The position numbers and the translations under genes are program-made. The notes beneath the pieces were generated by a model that saw only the letters and a list, made by a program, of their open reading frames with translations, searched no databases and was not told the DNA's origin. From Lentzea terrae (GTDB taxonomy: Bacteria; Actinomycetota; Actinomycetes; Mycobacteriales; Pseudonocardiaceae), in contig NZ_QFWW01000026.1 in the NCBI RefSeq assembly GCF_003265345.1, positions 605,320-669,319 on the forward strand: DNA of 64,000 bases, given 5' to 3'. Below are positions 8,419 to 16,411 of the stretch, in pieces; within the stretch, counting starts at the first letter, position 1; each line of letters begins with the position of its first letter.

Positions 8419-8578
8419 CTCCTTGGGGTGACGTACACGGGCGACCTGCGTCGATCGGTTACGACAGTCGGTGGCTGGTGCAAGTTGGCGGGAAGGCTGC
8501 AATCGGCCTCGACCTGCATGGACAGCTGCTGGGGGCGGCCACTGAGCGGAGAACTCAGCATCGAGCCGAAGTACGGCA

Positions 8579-8617
8579 AAGCAGAAGAGGCCGTCACGTA
8601 GACGACCTCTTCTGCTT
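8579..8617. repeat. Hairpin between the two left core copies
   Basis: Arms AAGCAGAAGAGG (8579-8590) and CCTCTTCTGCTT (8606-8617) are perfectly complementary, and the loop can extend pairing (CGTC/GACG). It lies 12 nt before core copy 2, the same arrangement as the hairpin before copy 1 and the one before the tRNA. It is probably a terminator left by an earlier element. Nothing coding is evident in 8430-8578. Confidence 0.6.
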
Positions 8618-8629
8618 GATCAACTTCTA

Positions 8630-8665
8630 TGTCCGAGAAGCGACTTGCTCTCTATCCCTACGGCT
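8630..8665. repeat. Left att-like core copy 2, probable attL of the present element
   Basis: TGTCCGAGAAGCGACTTG matches the tRNA-Leu 3' end (21923-21940) at 16 of 18 positions. It is followed by CTCTCTATCCCTACGGCT, nearly as in copy 1. Read in the recombinase frame it encodes VREATCSLSLRLALLDQA and stops at 8685-8687. It is the copy closest to the element genes, hence the best attL candidate. Confidence 0.65.
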
Positions 8666-8705
8666 TGCGCTGCTCGACCAGGCGTGATGGGCAGGCAGAA
8701 CCCTT

Positions 8706-8894
8706 GTCCCGTTGGTGTCGTCCTGGTCGCCAATACGGGTGCACAGGAGGACACCAACGGGACGGGCATCTGAGGCTGTGACCTGCTCGAATAGCTCGAC
8801 GTTCGCTGCGGGACAGGCGATATGGCCTCGTCCTGCTTGTCCCGTGAGCTTCGCTATGTTCGGCCGAACGAGTCAAGTTGTGCAGGACGGGACG
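8706..8894. repeat. 19-bp inverted repeat and cluster of CGGGAC motifs
   Basis: The arms at 8706-8724 and 8745-8763 are complementary at 18 of 19 positions around a 20-nt loop. Additional copies of the end motif occur at 8809-8815 (CGGGACA), 8838-8844 (TGTCCCG) and 8888-8894 (CGGGACG). The gene-free stretch 8688-9158 therefore holds at least five oriented copies. It could be an operator array, a transfer locus for TraB, or an origin; which one cannot be decided by eye. Confidence 0.55.
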
Positions 8895-9158
8895 TGTCAC
8901 AGCGCTGTCGCCGGGTCCGGTGATCCTAGAGTCCGCCCATGCAACTTGACTCAACTCAGACGGCAGCGGTGTGCTGTGAGGCGCCAGCGCTGCTCACGCA
9001 GTCCACCTCTGCATGGCATGTGAAAGTACGCCAAGGTTTGGACCCTGGTTGACTGCAACTGAATGTGTGTCAACGGGGTTGGGGCGCCGTCAAGACGCCT
9101 AATTCTGGCGGTAATTGAGCTTATCTTATTGAACGAACGTAAATTGAGCGAGGTTTAA

Positions 9159-10598
9159 GTGATTCTCCCGAAAGAGGCTCCGAGTACGATATCCGTTGTC
9201 GAGGAGTTCTTTGGCGAAGGCATTGAGTTAGGTGTTGCGCAACGCGTCCTGGATACTCCACTGTATCAACTTGTCGAGCTGGCGGATCGGCTCGTCGAGC
9301 ACAATCGAAGACTTCAAAGAGCCTTAAGTAGAAGATGTGGTTCCGCATTCATTCACAAGGACTACGAGGTTTTCGCAAAGATTGATCGCACAATTCATGA
9401 CAGAATCTATCTGCATGGATACGAGTGCTCCGACCTAGTTGACGACCCGGATCTTAATCACCTCCTCTTGTTCTCTGCTCACACAATTCTTCCTGATCGC
9501 ACGCTCGATTGGGCGGAAGAGACGGCATTCCTTGCGACGCATGACCAGATGTATCCCGTTGAGCGGGTGGCTGTGGAATTGGCTGGAGCCTTGGAGTCGA
9601 TAACTCCGCTTGCTGCGTTGATACGCAAGGGATACGTCGTGCCGGTAGCGACAAAAGAAGTTCTGGTCCTGGGGCACCATAGGGATGACGGTGGGAACGG
9701 CTTTCCTCTCAGTTTTAGTACGGAAATCGACGACTATGCGAACCCGTCCATATTCTGGCAGGATCCGTATCTGGCATGGCTTCTTGTCAAGAAGCTGGAG
9801 TGCATTCCATCCTGGGAGCTTGACGCATTGGATCTGTCTGATCCGACGCGCGTTCAAGAGGCTGCTTCCTACTACCTAGATAACCCAACATATAATCCTG
9901 ATGTCGGAAGGTTCTGTCGAGAGGCTATAGTCTCGGCACACCCCAATGCTACCATCGATCAGATTCGTGATGCGGTTCAGATAGGTTTTCTTCACCGCGA
10001 GTCGCGGGCCATGCCGATGGTTTCCTGCTTGACTGGAGTTGAGCATCTGACGAGATCCACGAAGGTTTTGCTAGACGGATCTGCTGTGCCGTTTGATCAT
10101 CGGCACGAATCAGAACTTCGCTCGATAAGCTACAGAACCCCCTCGCTGCGTCATGTGTCTACCAGTGACATGGTGAAGCTTCGTCTCCAGGAAGACCTGT
10201 ACGAAGAGGTGCGACGCAGTATGGAAGAGCTTCTACGGGTTGCGCAGAACTCACCAACGCCAGCTGGATATCTTCAATTTAAGAGTCTGATTGAAAGCTG
10301 CGCAGAAGACGTCGTACGACCAACCTACGAGAGGCTTTCTAAGCAAGCTAGTCGTGCGAAGCTGGGTACGACTATTGGAGGACTTGGCGCTGGCGGCATG
10401 GTTTCACTCGCCATTAATGCGATCTCTGCGCTTGTTCCTGCTGCTGGGGCATTGATAGCACGGTCGACGGCAAACCCAGCAGGAAATATTGCGAAGGGTA
10501 TGGTGGAAAAGAGAATAGGGAAGAAGGGGCGCATTGCTGAGACTGAGATTGCTTGCTCGATCTTGTTGTCAGTCTTGCCGCCGACTGTGCGAAGATAG
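9159..10598 (+). CDS. Hypothetical protein, low-GC cargo with a glycine-rich hydrophobic C-terminus
   Basis: The 479-residue protein starts at GTG 9159 after GAGCGAGG. I recognise no family. The main body is acidic-neutral and largely helical. Residues about 400-440 (TTIGGLGAGGMVSLAINAI followed by SALVPAAGALIARS) form one or two hydrophobic glycine-zipper-like segments that could insert in membranes. The tail is basic (KRIGKKGR). Base composition is visibly lower in GC than the rest of the window, with many A/T-ending codons, indicating recent acquisition. It is the first gene inside the left element end and is convergent with another orphan. A role in defence or element maintenance is only a positional inference. 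Confidence 0.72.
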   Translation: MILPKEAPSTISVVEEFFGEGIELGVAQRVLDTPLYQLVELADRLVEHNRRLQRALSRRCGSAFIHKDYEVFAKIDRTIHDRIYLHGYECSDLVDDPDLNHLLLFSAHTILPDRTLDWAEETAFLATHDQMYPVERVAVELAGALESITPLAALIRKGYVVPVATKEVLVLGHHRDDGGNGFPLSFSTEIDDYANPSIFWQDPYLAWLLVKKLECIPSWELDALDLSDPTRVQEAASYYLDNPTYNPDVGRFCREAIVSAHPNATIDQIRDAVQIGFLHRESRAMPMVSCLTGVEHLTRSTKVLLDGSAVPFDHRHESELRSISYRTPSLRHVSTSDMVKLRLQEDLYEEVRRSMEELLRVAQNSPTPAGYLQFKSLIESCAEDVVRPTYERLSKQASRAKLGTTIGGLGAGGMVSLAINAISALVPAAGALIARSTANPAGNIAKGMVEKRIGKKGRIAETEIACSILLSVLPPTVRR

Positions 10599-10652
10599 CA
10601 AAAGCTGGCCCCGGCTTCTGTTCTCGGGAAGCGCCTGTCGTGGGGCTGTTGA

Positions 10653-11339
10653 CTACGCTTCAGGTGAAAGCTTTTCGAGGACTATCTGCCCAATTTGAGA
10701 GAGCGTGTATCGCCGATCGCCACGAACTGCGGCCCAGGTATTATTGAGTGCATCCTCGATGATCCGGTCGCTTAAGAGTGACGTGAGAAGAATATCGAGT
10801 ACTTGCGACAGGTGCGGGAGTCTGGCGTCGAGCTCGTGTCGTTGTGCTCCGGCTGGTGCTGGTGAGCCATCCTCAAACATAGTGGGCGGCTTCTGTGCCT
10901 CGATGTTGATGGCCGCGATTACCTGTAGGTGCTCTTCGTCGAGCCGGTCGAGTACGCGGACGAGGACATTCGCCTGCATGCGGCTGTTGTGATCCTCGTA
11001 GACTGCGCCTGCCATGATCCCTGCGTAGATCATTCGGAGTCGTTCGATGCGGGTTGATCGAGCGGCGTCGAGCGCTCGCTCCCAAAGTGCGGCAAGCTCG
11101 TCATCGCTATCCAGCCGTGCTTTGACTTGATCCACGCCCTCATTGAGCAGTTTTAAGACTTCTTGGATCATTGCTGTCTCGCGGCGACGTTTGCGTTCCT
11201 CCCAGCCGTTGAACAGCTCAACAGCGATGCCGCCGCCTGGGATCAAGCTAGCCGCCCCCTTGGCAAGTGCCTTGCCGGTGAGCTTGGCGTCGTCCTTGCC
11301 AGGGTTGTTAGCGTCTGCCTCGTCGAAGGGGTCAGTCAT
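10653..11339 (-). CDS. Hypothetical element protein, helical
   Basis: The 228-residue protein has an acidic N-terminus (MTDPFDEADANNPGKDDA). A short hydrophobic Gly-rich segment follows (ALAKGAASLIPGGGIAVELF), then a strongly charged helical body (WEERKRRRETAMIQEVLKLL, ALDAARSTRIERLRMIYAGIM) that may form coiled coils. No catalytic motif is visible. Like its convergent neighbour it has relatively low GC and a hydrophobic Gly-rich segment, so the two may function together. It uses an ATG start; the next gene cluster on this strand begins 90 nt upstream. Confidence 0.68.
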   Translation of the reverse strand: MTDPFDEADANNPGKDDAKLTGKALAKGAASLIPGGGIAVELFNGWEERKRRRETAMIQEVLKLLNEGVDQVKARLDSDDELAALWERALDAARSTRIERLRMIYAGIMAGAVYEDHNSRMQANVLVRVLDRLDEEHLQVIAAINIEAQKPPTMFEDGSPAPAGAQRHELDARLPHLSQVLDILLTSLLSDRIIEDALNNTWAAVRGDRRYTLSQIGQIVLEKLSPEA

Positions 11340-11426
11340 GTCCCGAGTCTACTTTGGCAAACCGCGGTTTGATGGACGCCCGAACTCACTGACAGAGCGG
11401 CGGTTGCCAGACCAATTGGCCGGTGA

Positions 11427-11609
11427 TCAATTTCCGCTCGGCGGGTTAGGCGGATCATTCTGCCGTTCAGCCATCGGCGAATGCCAATCGACACACCTCG
11501 TACAGCCAGGAGCGCACCGGCCGCAAAGCCAACTGACGCATCGTTCGCGGGCGCGAAAAATCCGCTCGTGATCGTCGTCAGGCTGTGGCGTTCGAACTTC
11601 CACCCTCAT
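11427..11609 (-). CDS. Small Cys-rich element protein
   Basis: This 60-residue ORF starts with an ATG that overlaps the stop of the preceding gene by 4 nt (ATGA at 11609-11606). That overlap is the main reason for accepting it. Four of its Cys are clustered (CVSWLCGRCAPGCTRC), suggesting a metal knuckle. The ends are polar and Pro-rich. No family is recognised. Confidence 0.45.
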   Translation of the reverse strand: MRVEVRTPQPDDDHERIFRARERCVSWLCGRCAPGCTRCVDWHSPMAERQNDPPNPPSGN

Positions 11610-11785
11610 TGGGGATCACGCTGACGATGCGTGGCATCCGGCGCTCGGTGTCGCGCCTGGTCAGAAGAAGCTCGCCGAACCGCCATGCGCGCGACGAGTT
11701 CGCCGTACACGACGGCGATGATCACGGCGAGTATCGCCACCAAGACCACGTCGAGTCCGCAGATACACAATGCTCCGGCCGTCAT
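11606..11785 (-). CDS. Small single-pass membrane protein
   Basis: This 59-residue ORF (MTAGALCICGLDVV...) has one transmembrane helix (VVLVAILAVIIAVVYGELV) followed by a basic cytoplasmic tail. Its ATG overlaps the stop of the upstream gene by 4 nt (11785-11782), and its own stop overlaps the next start by 4 nt. These overlaps support all three small genes as one operon. Function is unknown. Confidence 0.55.
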   Translation of the reverse strand: MTAGALCICGLDVVLVAILAVIIAVVYGELVARMAVRRASSDQARHRAPDATHRQRDPQ

Positions 11786-12030
11786 CGGTGCTGCTCCTGG
11801 CGATCGGCTAGCGCGCGAAGCTGCTCCGACAACATCGACGAGAAGTTCTCGGCACCTTGCGGGAGGAAGCCGATCAGCACCGGGCACGGACTGCCGGGCA
11901 GCGTGACGTAGATCAGGTCATCGTCGCCGAGGTGCGCCTCGATCGGTGTGCTTGACCGGACCACGGTGACCACATATCCCGAGCCGAGGAGCCCTTCGGC
12001 CGCCGGGTGCCGTTCGCCAGGCGTAGTCAC
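11782..12030 (-). CDS. Small hypothetical protein, first gene of a three-gene unit
   Basis: The 82-residue protein starts at GTG 12030, chosen because GGAGG lies 5 nt upstream (about 12036-12040). A longer version from ATG 12129 is open but less likely. The sequence has beta-strand-like stretches (GYVVTVVRSSTPIEAHL, LIYVTLPGSPCPVLIGFL) and ends in a helical charged segment. It diverges from the HTH/Nudix gene at 12220; the region between holds a shared operator-like motif (12126). Confidence 0.55.
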   Translation of the reverse strand: MTTPGERHPAAEGLLGSGYVVTVVRSSTPIEAHLGDDDLIYVTLPGSPCPVLIGFLPQGAENFSSMLSEQLRALADRQEQHR

Positions 12031-12125
12031 GGTGACCTCCGTTGCGAGGTGTCCGGCGGCGCTGAGGCGGACAGGAGGTGTCCACGCCGCCGGACGGCTC
12101 GGGGGCCGCTTGTGAGCGACCCATG

Positions 12126-12139
12126 TCAAACTGAAATCA
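12126..12139. promoter_or_regulatory. Operator-like motif TCAAACTGAAATCA, copy 1
   Basis: This 14-base sequence is identical to 16371-16384. It lies 81 nt before the first HTH/Nudix gene, between it and the divergent small-gene unit. It contains the CTGAWATCA core that recurs elsewhere in the element. Confidence 0.55.
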
Positions 12140-12219
12140 ACGTCTCATCAGCACTTGGTCAGCGGAACGACCTGGTGACGACATGTAGGCGACATGGGCG
12201 ACTCGGGAGGTGGGACGGC

Positions 12220-13779
12220 GTGCGGACGTTCCGGACGGTCCTTGAGCAGAAGATTCGCGAACGGCGTGAGACTCTCCAGGAGTTCGTCGACTTCGCCGAG
12301 GCGTTCGCGCGTGAGCACAATGAGCCGGGCATGATCGGCAAGCGTCATCTTCAGCGGCTCATCGCTGGTCGGAAGGCTTCTGGGGAACCGCTTGCGCCGA
12401 CTGTTCAGCCGGCAACCGCGCGCTTGCTGGAACGTATCTTCGAGATCCGGATCGACGACCTTTTGTCGCCGCCGAAGCCACCCGAGGCCGTGGGGCAACA
12501 ACGACCGGAACGAGACGCGGTCGAGTTGGCAGCTGCACTTGACTGGCTCGACGAACGCGCGGGTTGGAAGGCAGGAACGAGCCGTTCGAAGGTGCGCACG
12601 AGGCTTGAGGCGCTCGACCTAGGGGCTCTGTTGGACCGGGGAGCGCGGCGAGCGAGGGTGGGGCGAACGGCGCTGGCTCGCGCGCTCGTCGAGTACTACG
12701 GCGACCAGGGCATCTACCGGGCGATTTGCGCGGGCGTCGAGATCCTGACCAGCGTTGTGAGTCGTGCGGAATGGCTTGACCTGGCGTGCCCGCTCGGTGG
12801 CGCGCGTGATGAGCTGATGCTCGCCGAGGAGACCGGCGTGCGGCGGGCGCTGGACGAGGTTGAGGCCTCGGCGGCCCTGTCGCGGCTCGCGGAGTCGGTC
12901 GCGCTCGGCGTGCGCTTCGCCAACCTGCCGCTGTATCGCCTGCGAAGCGTTGACTTCGGCCCTGGGAGGGTCCAGGGGAGCGTCGGCATCGTGCCGTTCG
13001 TCGAGTACGCACTGACCGCCGATCTGCTCGAACGCGAACTGACCGATGCCGTTGCGGCTGGAGGCCTCGCTCGACGAACTCCCTTGCGGGACAACCAATT
13101 GCCGAGCATTGGCGCGGTGCACGACCTGTCGGGCCGCGTGTGTGCTGGCGGTGTTCTGGCCTTGTGCGCGATCGCTCGGCCGCATGATCAAGTCCGCGGT
13201 TCGGCTGACTACGCCCTGTTGGTCCAGGAACGGTCGCGCCAAGTGTTGAACGCCGCCGGACGGCTCGCGGTGATCCCGAAGGGCTTCCACCAGCCGCTTA
13301 CCGATGTGCGAGCCGAGACGGCGGTGGGCGCGACGCTCCGGCGCGAGCTGGAAGAGGAGCTGTTCGGCCGTCACGACGTCGATGCGACGGCGGGTGAGGC
13401 ACGCTCGGCCGCGCCGATGCATCCGAGCCGACGATCGGATCCGATGAAGTGGCTGACTGGGGCACCGGGCCGGTTGCGGATGGAGTGCACAGGATTCGGG
13501 CTGAACCTCGTCAGTGGGAACTACGAGTTCGCGAGCCTCGTCGTGATCGAAGACGAGGAGTTCTGGCACCGGTTCGGCGGGCAGGTCGAGGCCAACTGGG
13601 AAGCAAGCGGACTGCGGCTGTATTCCAGCCTCGACGGCGACCTGGTGAGCGAGTTGATCTCGCAAGAGGCCTGGAGCAACGAGGGACTGTTCGCGTTGCT
13701 CCAGGGCTTGCGTCGGCTGAGCGAGATCGGCGGCGACCGTGTCAGCCTGCCGCCGGTCGAGTGGTGGCTCAGCGACTGA
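12220..13779 (+). CDS. HTH plus Nudix-like regulator, paralogue 1
   Basis: The 519-residue protein starts at GTG 12220, 9 nt after GGGAGG. The first 85 residues look like an XRE-type HTH module (GKRHLQRLIAG, then an ERIFEIRIDDLL helix). The middle is shared with the gene at 14127-15704 (AEWLDLACP, LGVRFANLPLYRL, DFGPG, FVEYALTADLLE). The C-terminal 200 residues are most conserved: ADYALLVQERS, RLAVIPKGFHQPLTD, GATLRRELEEELFGRHD, PMHPSR, GRLRMECTGFGLNLVSGN, EAWSNEGLFALLQGLRRL. RRELEEELFG resembles a Nudix box with one residue too many before Gly. In pSAM2 a Nudix protein (Pif) blocks transfer into cells already carrying the element; a similar role is a hypothesis. Confidence 0.72.
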   Translation: MRTFRTVLEQKIRERRETLQEFVDFAEAFAREHNEPGMIGKRHLQRLIAGRKASGEPLAPTVQPATARLLERIFEIRIDDLLSPPKPPEAVGQQRPERDAVELAAALDWLDERAGWKAGTSRSKVRTRLEALDLGALLDRGARRARVGRTALARALVEYYGDQGIYRAICAGVEILTSVVSRAEWLDLACPLGGARDELMLAEETGVRRALDEVEASAALSRLAESVALGVRFANLPLYRLRSVDFGPGRVQGSVGIVPFVEYALTADLLERELTDAVAAGGLARRTPLRDNQLPSIGAVHDLSGRVCAGGVLALCAIARPHDQVRGSADYALLVQERSRQVLNAAGRLAVIPKGFHQPLTDVRAETAVGATLRRELEEELFGRHDVDATAGEARSAAPMHPSRRSDPMKWLTGAPGRLRMECTGFGLNLVSGNYEFASLVVIEDEEFWHRFGGQVEANWEASGLRLYSSLDGDLVSELISQEAWSNEGLFALLQGLRRLSEIGGDRVSLPPVEWWLSD

Positions 13780-14130
13780 TCACGTCTGGGACGGCCAGCG
13801 AACCGTCATGACCACCGAGTCCTCAATGGACTCCCACGAGTGGTCGATGCCGGGACCCCACATCACGTAGTCACCTTGGCGGGTCATCGTCGCGCTTCCC
13901 TCGGTCAGGTCAACGCGGAAGTTCCCCTGTACCAACAGAACCAAGGTCGTGCGCTGGTCGTCCGCGGTCCACTCGACACGCTTGTCACCAGCAGGGTGAT
14001 TGAACCACTTCACCTCGACGTCCTTCGACGACCGCACGCCCTCGGACGGATCGATGAAGTGCCCGACCAGCCAGCCGCGCGTGGCGCTTCCGTCCTCCGC
14101 AGCGTTGCCCTGGCTCCAGTTCGCGGTCAC
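13780..14130 (-). CDS. Cupin-fold small protein
   Basis: The 116-residue protein contains HFIDPSEGVRSSKDVEVKWFNHPAGD, TTLVLLVQGNFRVDL, GDYVMWGPGIDHSWESIEDSVVMTVRWPS. This is a beta-barrel with the PG-H turn of the cupin/RmlC-like family, similar to proteins found next to XRE or Nudix genes in actinobacteria. The GTG at 14130 overlaps the upstream stop by 4 nt (GTGA) and has GGGAG before it, so it is preferred over the GTG at 14142. It is co-transcribed with paralogue 2 and sits between the two HTH/Nudix genes. It may bind a small ligand that is sensed by or processed with the Nudix proteins. Confidence 0.72.
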   Translation of the reverse strand: MTANWSQGNAAEDGSATRGWLVGHFIDPSEGVRSSKDVEVKWFNHPAGDKRVEWTADDQRTTLVLLVQGNFRVDLTEGSATMTRQGDYVMWGPGIDHSWESIEDSVVMTVRWPSQT

Positions 14131-15704
14131 CGTATCTCCCACTCGATCGTTGGCACATTCACGCGGCTACCGCCGATCTCCTTGAGTCGGCGAAGTCCTT
14201 GCAGGAGCGCGAACAAACCCTCGTTGCTCCACGCCTCGTCGGCCGCGAGCTCCTCGACGAGCTCGGCATCGGCACTGGAGTACTGGCGAAGGTTCGCCGT
14301 CTCCCAGTTGGCCTCGATCTGTCCGCCGTACCGCTGCCAGAACTCTTCGTCATCGACGACGATCAGGAGGGGGAACTCGAAGTTCCCGCTCACGAGGTTC
14401 AGCCCGAATCCGGTGGACTCCATCCGCAAGCGGCCCGGCTCGCCGAGGAGCCAACGCATCGGCTCGGAAAGGCGGCTCGGGTGCATCGGATCGGCGCTGC
14501 GCTGGTCGCCCACCGTGTTGTCGATGTCGTGGCGGCCGAACAGCTCCTCTTCCATCTCGCGGCGCATCGTCGCGCCCACCTGAGCATCAGCCCGGAAGTC
14601 CGTCAGTGGCTGGTGGAAGCCCTTTGGGATCACCGCAAGCCGGCGCGCGGCGTTGATGACGTGACCTGAGCGCTCCTGCACCAGAAGAACGTAGTCCGCT
14701 GGACCGCGGAATGGGTCGGCAGGTCGAGCGAATGCGCACAACGCGAGCGTTCCGCCTGCGGTTAGACGTCCGCCCACGTCCAGGACGGAGTCGAGATCCG
14801 GCAGGTAGCGGTCACGAAGCGGTAGAGCGCCTGCGGGCGTGCCGGTGGATAGCGCGTCGACCAGCTCACCTTCTAGGAGGTCCATCGTCACGATGTACTC
14901 CACGAATGAAGTGAGCCCGACCGATCCGCCGATCGACTGCGGCCCCATGTCGACGCTCAGCAAGCGGTAGAGCGGCATGTTCATGAACCGGATGCCGAGC
15001 GAGAGCGACTCGGCGAGCCGCTGAACAGCCTGGTCGAACGCCTCCTCGTCCATGGCGAGGGGCACGTCTCCGGCCGCACGTTCGAGAGCGAGCCGGTCAT
15101 GGGTGGCGACCATCGGGCAGGCGAGATCGAGCCAGTCCGCGCGCGTGAAGATGGTGGTGTCCGCCTCGACGTCGCCGAACCGTGCGGCGTATCGGCCGTA
15201 CCCGTCGGAGCGGCGGCCGTAGTAGCTCGCGAGTGCTTGAGCGACGGTGCTCTGATCGACGCGTCCGCGACGACTTCCCCTGTCCCGCAAGGCATTCACG
15301 TCGATCTTGGCGAGACGTGACGCCACGGCGCGGCGCGCGGCTCCCGGTTCGCGAGCCGCGCGACCGTCGAGCCAGTCGAGTGCGGCGACGATGTTCGGAT
15401 CGGCGGCGAGACGCTGTTCTGCGTCTGCTGCCGCACTGGCTGTTGTTACTGGTGTGGTCGCGGCGACAGACACGCCTGCGCGAGCTTCGGCGAAGCGCGC
15501 CTTCACATCGTCGGACGCTCGATCGAGCGTTGTGTCCAAGGCCTGTTGCAGCTCCGGCTTGGGTCGTGAGCTGGGCTTTTTGTGCCAGTTGCCCACTGTG
15601 CGCCAGTGAACGCCGAGGAGATCAGCGAACCCTTCCTGGCTGAGCCGCAGTGCGTCCTGCAAGGCGCACGCGTCGGCACCGGTCCAGCCGTTCGGCAACG
15701 TCAT
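14127..15704 (-). CDS. HTH plus Nudix-like regulator, paralogue 2
   Basis: The 525-residue protein has an XRE-type HTH at residues about 11-40 (LRLSQEGFADLLGVHWRTVGNW, cited by region), a variable Ala-rich linker, then the same middle and C-terminal domains as the gene at 12220-13779. Shared blocks include RADWLDLACP, LSLGIRFMNMPLYRL, ADYVLLVQERS, RLAVIPKGFHQPLTD, GATMRREMEEELFGRHD, PMHPSR and EAWSNEGLFALLQGLRRL. The N-termini differ while the C-termini are very similar, so the effector part is conserved and the DNA or partner specificity has diverged. Its 3' end overlaps the cupin gene by 4 nt. Confidence 0.74.
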   Translation of the reverse strand: MTLPNGWTGADACALQDALRLSQEGFADLLGVHWRTVGNWHKKPSSRPKPELQQALDTTLDRASDDVKARFAEARAGVSVAATTPVTTASAAADAEQRLAADPNIVAALDWLDGRAAREPGAARRAVASRLAKIDVNALRDRGSRRGRVDQSTVAQALASYYGRRSDGYGRYAARFGDVEADTTIFTRADWLDLACPMVATHDRLALERAAGDVPLAMDEEAFDQAVQRLAESLSLGIRFMNMPLYRLLSVDMGPQSIGGSVGLTSFVEYIVTMDLLEGELVDALSTGTPAGALPLRDRYLPDLDSVLDVGGRLTAGGTLALCAFARPADPFRGPADYVLLVQERSGHVINAARRLAVIPKGFHQPLTDFRADAQVGATMRREMEEELFGRHDIDNTVGDQRSADPMHPSRLSEPMRWLLGEPGRLRMESTGFGLNLVSGNFEFPLLIVVDDEEFWQRYGGQIEANWETANLRQYSSADAELVEELAADEAWSNEGLFALLQGLRRLKEIGGSRVNVPTIEWEIR

Positions 15705-15839
15705 CTCGTCGCTACCCCCGAAGCGCGATATGTAGGGAAGTTGTCGCTGTTGTGTAGGGATCTTGCATGGGCTCCAGCGCGTTTTCGCAGTGGAATTGGA
15801 GCCGTGGAAAACAGCAGCGCCACCAGGACAAACAACGAA

Positions 15840-16244
15840 CTACCTGCGGCCGCGGACATGCTTCGCGAGCTCCGCGAGTTGGCTCATTACCGAAGCAACG
15901 TCGGATTTGAGACCGTCGAGCCGCTCGGTGATGTCTTCGAGTCGCTCTTCGACACGGTCCATTCGCGACCACAGCGTGTCGGCGAGGTCCACAACCGGGT
16001 CGCCGACCTCGGGAGGCTTGCGGCCGCGCAGCACTGCGTCCAGGTGCTGCGGGTGCCAACCCAGTGCGGTGGAAAGGGATTCGAGGGTTCGAGGGCTCCG
16101 CCGGCGTTCCACGAGGTTGTGCTGAAGCTCGCGGACGATCGCGAGCGACACGTGTGACCGCTCGGCGAGTTCCTTCTGCCGCAATCCCAGCTCGCCCACC
16201 CGCTGGTTGATCGCCTCGGCGACTGCCGCCCAATCCTCCGACAC
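15840..16244 (-). CDS. XRE family regulator with C-terminal coiled coil
   Basis: The 134-residue protein has an HTH_XRE domain (LGLRQKELAERSHVSLAIVREL, residues about 19-40, and RTLESLSTALGW). A heptad-patterned C-terminus follows (LWSRMDRVEERLEDITERLDGL and on), probably a dimerising coiled coil. The start is GTG 16244 with GGAGG at proper distance. It diverges from the xis-traB-recombinase unit over 167 bp with palindromes at 16355 and 16377. It is therefore the best candidate for the repressor of element transfer and excision, in the position KorSA-type repressors hold in other elements. Confidence 0.82.
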   Translation of the reverse strand: MSEDWAAVAEAINQRVGELGLRQKELAERSHVSLAIVRELQHNLVERRRSPRTLESLSTALGWHPQHLDAVLRGRKPPEVGDPVVDLADTLWSRMDRVEERLEDITERLDGLKSDVASVMSQLAELAKHVRGRR

Positions 16245-16354
16245 GTATTTCCTCCGCGCTCCGCCTCGGCGCCGAGATTAGTCACTGTTTCGCGCACTGC
16301 GGGGTGACACGGCGTTTCACGCGTCGTCCGCGGCTCCGCATGCCTTCGCGACGA

Positions 16355-16392
16355 CTGATATCAGCACGAATCAAACTGAAATCATCATTTCA
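16355..16392. promoter_or_regulatory. Palindromic operator cluster before the transfer unit
   Basis: Three signals are adjacent: the perfect palindrome CTGATATCAG (16355-16364), the 14-nt repeat shared with 12126 (16371-16384), and TGAAAT-4-ATTTCA (16377-16392). All lie in the divergent region between the XRE gene and the Xis-like gene. Related motifs occur at 19981 (CTGAAATCAG) and 20182 (TTGATATCAG). Confidence 0.65.
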
Positions 16393-16411
16393 AGCAGAAA
16401 GGCTATTCCTC

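Noticed and set aside
8383..8665. Possible second tRNA-Leu genes or tRNA fragments with function
   Set aside because: Only about 18 nt of tRNA-like 3' end are present; no acceptor, D or anticodon arms can be formed.
8706..8894. CRISPR-like short repeats
   Set aside because: The copies are 6-8 nt, in both orientations, with irregular spacing, and there are no cas genes.
8712..9023. 103-codon open frame on + strand in the left end of the element
   Set aside because: No ribosome-binding site, composition of a random high-GC frame, and it runs across the inverted repeat and CGGGAC motifs.
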